Positions 60,213 through 64,000 of a stretch of DNA of 64,000 bases are shown here, piece after piece. The first letter of the stretch is position 1; every line of letters starts with the position of its first letter. The stretch is from a gamma proteobacterium HdN1. GTDB lineage: Bacteria; Pseudomonadota; Gammaproteobacteria; Pseudomonadales; Ketobacteraceae. Under the pieces are notes generated by a model. The model ran no database searches, was not told the origin of the DNA, and saw only the letters and a list, made by a program, of their open reading frames with translations. The translations under genes were made by a program, and so were the position numbers. The stretch covers positions 1,772,527 through 1,836,526 of the forward strand of contig FP929140.1 of the NCBI GenBank assembly GCA_000198515.1. The letters are read 5' to 3'.

Positions 60213-60615
60213 GAATGGTAGCCAAGACGATCTTGCCGATGCTTGGGCTGCAGCACTTGAGGAGCAGGCGGATGATGAAGCAAAAGCGGCAAGCCCGGAG
60301 TTAGAGGATTTTTCTCAGCAGGCGAGAGCTGCCGCGATTGGAGGTGGGCCAGGAACTCCAAATCTGGATGTGATCTTGGATATTCCTGTAACGCTGTCTA
60401 TGGAGGTTGGCAGCACGAATATCAGCATTCGCAACTTGCTGCAGCTTAACCAAGGCTCGGTGATTGAGTTGGACCGCCTCGCGGGGGAGCCGTTGGACGT
60501 GATGGTCAATGGCACGCTGATCGCTCACGGCGAAGTTGTTGTAGTCAACGAGAAATTTGGTATTCGCCTTACTGACGTAATCAGCCCACAGGAACGGATT
60601 AAAAAGCTGGGATAA
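60202..60615 (+). CDS. fliN: Flagellar motor switch protein FliN
   Basis: 137 residues. The C-terminal SpoA domain (~60-137) is typical: LDVILDIPVTLSMEVGSTN, IRNLLQLNQGSVIELDRLAG and NEKFGIRLTDVISPQERI. The first ~55 residues are an acidic linker, of the usual FliN kind. The ATG at 60202 lies inside the end of fliM with GCAGGAG about seven bases upstream, the normal translational coupling. FliN is the major part of the C ring and binds the FliH export subunit. Confidence 0.96.
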   Translation: MADENGSQDDLADAWAAALEEQADDEAKAASPELEDFSQQARAAAIGGGPGTPNLDVILDIPVTLSMEVGSTNISIRNLLQLNQGSVIELDRLAGEPLDVMVNGTLIAHGEVVVVNEKFGIRLTDVISPQERIKKLG

Positions 60616-60619
60616 TGGC

Positions 60620-61234
60620 ATGAAAATCGCTCCGCGGATCTGCGCAATTTTTCTGGGAATTTTCGCCACGCAATGGCTCTTTGCTGCAGTTGATGGCCCT
60701 GTTGTTGATGACGGTGTTGTTGATAAACAGGCTCTTGAGCTGCAGGCCATTGATAATCAGACAATGACTCAACCGGTTGCAGCAGAGCATGTGCGCGTTG
60801 AAGAAATGCCACAAACGGAGGGTGTGACGCTGCCCAGGGAAACAAATGCGAGCCGCCCGACGCTTGTAGAGAAGCTGAAGGCGCAGGAGCCAGCGGAGAC
60901 GCGTGCAAAAACGCCACCGATTGGCAATATGCTGTTGGGGCTCTTGGTTGTGTTGTCTGTAATCATCGGCTTGGCGTGGCTGGCAAAACGGTTGCGAATG
61001 CAGGTGCCGGGATTTAATTCGCAGATGCAGATTATTGATACCGTGATGCTTGGCCCGCGTGAAAAGCTTTGCCTCGTACGCCTTGAAGGAAAACGGATGC
61101 TGTTGGGTGTGACGCAGCATTCTGTTGCGATGCTGCATCAGAGTGAGGAGGAAGAAAAGGCGGAAGAAGGCGAAGCAATGTTTGCAGATAAAATTAAAAA
61201 GATGCTTCAGAATGGCTCGCCACATGGGCAATAA
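60620..61234 (+). CDS. fliO: Flagellar biosynthesis protein FliO
   Basis: 204 residues. A signal-like hydrophobic N-terminus ([15 protein letters not shown]) is followed by a ~75-residue periplasmic part, one membrane helix ([19 protein letters not shown], ~112-130) and a FliO cytoplasmic domain with [24 protein letters not shown]. It assists assembly of the FliP ring in the export gate. It begins 5 bp after fliN. The acidic tail ([10 protein letters not shown]) overlaps the upstream candidate start of fliP. Confidence 0.9.
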   Translation: MKIAPRICAIFLGIFATQWLFAAVDGPVVDDGVVDKQALELQAIDNQTMTQPVAAEHVRVEEMPQTEGVTLPRETNASRPTLVEKLKAQEPAETRAKTPPIGNMLLGLLVVLSVIIGLAWLAKRLRMQVPGFNSQMQIIDTVMLGPREKLCLVRLEGKRMLLGVTQHSVAMLHQSEEEEKAEEGEAMFADKIKKMLQNGSPHGQ

Positions 61235-62048
61235 AGCGGGCATTGGTCAGATTGGTTTTATTTCGACTTTTTCTGTAGCTTCATTTATGCCCGCGCGCTT
61301 CTTGTTGTTGTTCGGGTTTGCGTTGCTGGTTTGGCTCATGCCGTCTTCAAGTTCGGCCGCAGACCCGTGGAGTGTGGATGCGCTGAGCCTGAAGACAAAC
61401 CCGGATGGCACAGAGTCGTGGAGCGTGAGCCTGCAAGTGCTCGGTTTCATGACCGTGCTTACGCTGTTGCCGGCGATCGTTCTGATGATGACGGCGTTTA
61501 CGCGCATTATTATCGTGTTTTCTATACTTCGCCAAGCGATTGGTTTGCAGCAAGCCCCGTCCAACCAGATTCTTGTGGGGTTGGCTCTTTTTCTAACACT
61601 ATTCGTAATGCGCCCCGTATTTGATGAGATCAATCGTGTGGCGGTGGAGCCTTACCAAGCAGAAAAGATCGACGGGATGCAGGCAATTCAAGCGGCTTCG
61701 GGGCCATTGCGGAAGTTTATGATGGCGCAAATTCGAGAAGCGGATTTAACTCTTTTTATAGAGCTTGCGGGAGAGCAGGACCGTTATCACGAAGTGGATG
61801 AGGTTCCTCTGACAATTATTATTCCGGCTTTTATTACGAGTGAATTGAAAACAGCGTTTCAGATCGGCTTTTTGCTTTTTATCCCGTTTCTGATCATTGA
61901 TATGGTGGTGGCGAGCGTGTTGATGGCGATGGGGATGATGATGTTGTCGCCTATGATTATTTCGCTGCCATTCAAGATTATGCTGTTTGTTTTTGTGGAT
62001 GGCTGGGCCATGGTGGTCGGCTCGTTAGCTGCGAGCTATGGCCTCTAG
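61212..62048 (+). CDS. fliP: Flagellar export gate protein FliP
   Basis: About 278 residues, four helices and a cleavable signal peptide ([22 protein letters not shown]). Conserved pieces are intact: [39 protein letters not shown], then after the periplasmic domain [23 protein letters not shown] and [20 protein letters not shown]. It forms the pentameric core of the type III export gate. The start is uncertain: ATG at 61212 or 61224 overlaps fliO by up to 23 bases; ATG at 61287 would begin directly at the signal peptide. Confidence 0.95.
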   Translation: MARHMGNKAGIGQIGFISTFSVASFMPARFLLLFGFALLVWLMPSSSSAADPWSVDALSLKTNPDGTESWSVSLQVLGFMTVLTLLPAIVLMMTAFTRIIIVFSILRQAIGLQQAPSNQILVGLALFLTLFVMRPVFDEINRVAVEPYQAEKIDGMQAIQAASGPLRKFMMAQIREADLTLFIELAGEQDRYHEVDEVPLTIIIPAFITSELKTAFQIGFLLFIPFLIIDMVVASVLMAMGMMMLSPMIISLPFKIMLFVFVDGWAMVVGSLAASYGL

Positions 62049-62140
62049 CGCCTGATAAGGCGCGCATGTGTATCGCAGCGCCTGAAGGCTTTTTTGTGTT
62101 TTGGCAAGGCAGCCGTTTTACCGTCAGTGGGGTAAAAGTG

Positions 62141-62410
62141 ATGTCTCCAGATAATATTGCGGATTTAATGAGAGAAGCTGTCTTCCTGATCGTGTTAATG
62201 GTCACCGTCATCTTGGTGCCAAGTCTTATTGTGGGTTTGATTGTTTCTATTTTTCAGGCTGCTACGCAGATTAACGAGCAGACGCTTAGTTTTTTTCCGC
62301 GTTTGGTTGTTACGTTTGGAACCTTGATTATATTTGGAGGGTGGCTGGCAAGTGAACTCATTGATTTTACGCTGAAGATTATTCATGAGATTCCTTCCTT
62401 GATTGGGTAG
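62141..62410 (+). CDS. fliQ: Flagellar export gate protein FliQ
   Basis: 89 residues, two helices, with the invariant motif IFQAATQINEQTLSFFPRL in the loop between them. Part of the export gate with FliP and FliR. The ATG at 62141 gives the usual family N-terminus (MSPDNIADLMREA). It follows fliP by 92 bp, a larger gap than elsewhere in the operon, and fliR starts 12 bp after it. Confidence 0.96.
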   Translation: MSPDNIADLMREAVFLIVLMVTVILVPSLIVGLIVSIFQAATQINEQTLSFFPRLVVTFGTLIIFGGWLASELIDFTLKIIHEIPSLIG

Positions 62411-62422
62411 CGAGCAGACGAA

Positions 62423-63202
62423 GTGGAGATTACCGAATCCCAGATTGGCACATGGATTGCGGAATATTTCTGGCCGTTTTGCCGGATCGGCGCTTTGTTT
62501 CTTGCGATTCCTTTGATTGGCACGCGCTCTGTTCCGCAGCGAATTCGGATTGTGCTTGCACTCTCTGTTACCGTTGTCGTGGCGCCCTTGCTAGGTAAAA
62601 TGCCGGCGGTTGAGTTGCTTTCGGTGGATTCTTGGCTGATTGTGATTCAGCAGTTGTTGATTGGATTGTTGCTTGGTTTTGTGGTTCAGCTTTTGTTTCA
62701 GCTGTTTATTGTTGGCGGGCAGATGGTTGCCATGCAGAACGGCTTGGGGTTTTCTTCGTTGGTGGATCCAACCAACGGCCTAAGCGTCGCGGTGATTTCC
62801 CAGATCTATTTGATGACCGTGAATCTTGTATTTTTTACGCTGAATGGTCATTTGGCGCTGATTCGGTTTATTGTGGATAGTTTTCAGTATCTGCCGGTGA
62901 GCACGTCTGGGATTGCGCCTGATGGCTACTACATGGTGATCATGCATGCGGTTTGGATGTTCCAGAATGCGGTGCTCCTTTCTTTGCCGGCGGTAACGGC
63001 GTTATTAGTGACGAACCTCTCTTTTGGTGTGATGAGCCGTGTAGCTCCACAACTTAACATCATGTCGGTCGGGTTTCCGATGAACATGGTGGCGGGTGTT
63101 ATCGTGCTTTGGGTGACCTTGCCGAGCCTTCTTCCGCTCTATGAGCGGACCTTTGATGAAACCATGCTCTTTTTGCTAGAGGTGTTGAAGGCAGATGGCT
63201 GA
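62423..63202 (+). CDS. fliR: Flagellar export gate protein FliR
   Basis: 259 residues, six helices. Signature parts are FCRIGALFLAIPLIGTRSVPQR, the GQMVAMQNGLGFSSLVDPTNG loop and NIMSVGFPMNMVAGVIVLW. It completes the FliPQR gate. The start is a GTG at 62423 with a weak ribosome site (GCAGACGAA). The last codons overlap the start of flhB by eight bases, the usual arrangement. Confidence 0.96.
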   Translation: MEITESQIGTWIAEYFWPFCRIGALFLAIPLIGTRSVPQRIRIVLALSVTVVVAPLLGKMPAVELLSVDSWLIVIQQLLIGLLLGFVVQLLFQLFIVGGQMVAMQNGLGFSSLVDPTNGLSVAVISQIYLMTVNLVFFTLNGHLALIRFIVDSFQYLPVSTSGIAPDGYYMVIMHAVWMFQNAVLLSLPAVTALLVTNLSFGVMSRVAPQLNIMSVGFPMNMVAGVIVLWVTLPSLLPLYERTFDETMLFLLEVLKADG

Positions 63203-64000
63203 TGAAGATGGCCAGGAAAAGACCGAAGACGCCACCCCCCGAAAACTAGAACAGGCCTACGAAAAAGGCCAGACACCGCGTTCACGCGATTTGGTGGCGG
63301 TTTCCATGCTCATTATTGGTGGCATTGGCATGCTGCTGTACGTGGAGCAAATCTATCGTGCATTTGTAACTGCCTTTGAAATGGGCTTTACCTTTGATCG
63401 AGAAAAAATTTTTGATGATAGCGCGATGATGCGTGCGCTATTGCAGGCCGCTTATGCCGCGGGAAAATCGCTGCTCCCTTTGTTTGCAACGCTTGCGGTC
63501 GTGGCGATTGCTGCGTCGGTTGCGAGCGGTGGATTGCATGTATCTTCTCACCCTTTGATGTTTAAGTTTGAGAAGCTGAATCCGCTTTCTGGCATTAAGC
63601 GTATGTTTAGTCTGCAAAGTTTGGTCGAGCTGATCAAGTCGATCATGAAAGTATCGTTGGTGGGATTTACTGCGTGGTTGGTGGTGAAAGCACAGTTTGC
63701 CGAGTATCTAGGCTTGATCGATGAGCCTATTCAGCAAGCGATGTTGCATAGTATTTCGATGGTGGCGTGGGCATTTGTTTGGCTCTCGCTCTCGCTAGCG
63801 CTTGTTGCGGCGATCGACGTGCCCTATCAGAACTGGCAGTTTCGTAAACAATTGCGTATGACGAAGCAGGAGGTGAAAGACGAGTATAAAGACAGTGAGG
63901 GCAAACCAGAAATTAAAGCCAAGCAGCGCCAGCGTGCGCGCGAAATGGCATTTGCTGGCATGATGGCGGAGGTACCTAAGGCGGATGTGGTGATTACCAA
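63195..64000 (+). CDS. flhB: Flagellar export switch protein FlhB, 3' end cut by window edge
   Basis: 268 codons are visible from the ATG at 63195. The start MADEDGQEKTEDATPRKLEQ and four helices are typical; GLHVSSHPLMFKFEKLNPLSG lies between helices 2 and 3. The cytoplasmic region starts YQNWQFRKQLRMTKQEVKDE. The window ends at ADVVITN or ADVVITK, just before the expected NPTH self-cleavage site, so the C-terminal FlhB-CC domain is outside. No frame interruption is seen. Together with FliPQR it selects export substrates once FliK measures the hook. Confidence 0.96.
   Translation, partial: MADEDGQEKTEDATPRKLEQAYEKGQTPRSRDLVAVSMLIIGGIGMLLYVEQIYRAFVTAFEMGFTFDREKIFDDSAMMRALLQAAYAAGKSLLPLFATLAVVAIAASVASGGLHVSSHPLMFKFEKLNPLSGIKRMFSLQSLVELIKSIMKVSLVGFTAWLVVKAQFAEYLGLIDEPIQQAMLHSISMVAWAFVWLSLSLALVAAIDVPYQNWQFRKQLRMTKQEVKDEYKDSEGKPEIKAKQRQRAREMAFAGMMAEVPKADVVIT

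Overview
The window looks like part of a chromosome from a motile, free-living gammaproteobacterium that uses and stores lipids. Evidence for this: TmcA, HrpB, LipA, a TrhP-type U32 protein and a fliKLMNOPQR-flhB operon are all of gammaproteobacterial type. Five acyl-CoA dehydrogenase genes, a wax ester synthase/diacylglycerol acyltransferase, a flavin monooxygenase and an acetoacetate decarboxylase-like gene suggest fatty acid or hydrocarbon metabolism. No phage, transposon, integrase, CRISPR array or rRNA was seen. One tRNA gene (Ser, anticodon CGA) is present.

Layout. 1-2.35 kb: nitrogen operon torF-like porin, glnK, amt (minus strand), behind a sigma-54-like promoter and a possible NtrC site. 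2.6-15 kb: housekeeping and stress genes (two long acyl-CoA dehydrogenases, HIT protein, tmcA, CsoR/FrmR-family regulator, SanA-like protein, MscK-like channel, hemerythrin). 15.2-28.6 kb: an exopolysaccharide locus with a TupA-like ATP-grasp protein, a Wzc-type tyrosine kinase, a Wza/EpsE-type export protein, an EpsL-like barrel, an O-antigen-polymerase-like protein, a Tat-signal glycosidase, a flippase, two glycosyltransferases and a priming sugar-phosphate transferase. 29-43 kb: hrpB, two unknown proteins, an acetoacetate decarboxylase-like protein, a fused double acyl-CoA dehydrogenase, a membrane-anchored response regulator, a lipoprotein aminopeptidase, lipA and a Baeyer-Villiger-type monooxygenase. 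43-54 kb: tRNA-Ser, wax ester synthase, EmrE, a urea channel, DUF202, a DUF2235-PilZ fusion, an acyl-CoA dehydrogenase pair, an EamA transporter, a CDF metal transporter and a CBS protein. 54-64 kb: trhP, a DUF4404 gene, then the flagellar operon from fliK to flhB (cut by the window end), with a good sigma-54 promoter in front of fliK.

The most unusual structure is not a gene. About twenty gaps between genes, or gene ends, carry short direct tandem duplications (unit 10-26 bp, 2 to 6 copies) of unrelated sequence. They often cover a stop codon or ribosome binding site. The same kind of repeat occurs in frame in two genes (aminopeptidase, fliK). This suggests a genome-wide habit of short tandem duplication. 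The most interesting single protein is a predicted DUF2235 (Tle1-like) lipase fused to a PilZ domain that keeps both c-di-GMP-binding motifs. Next are a response regulator tethered to the membrane with an OmpA-like periplasmic end, and an 869-residue double acyl-CoA dehydrogenase whose first half has lost the catalytic glutamate.
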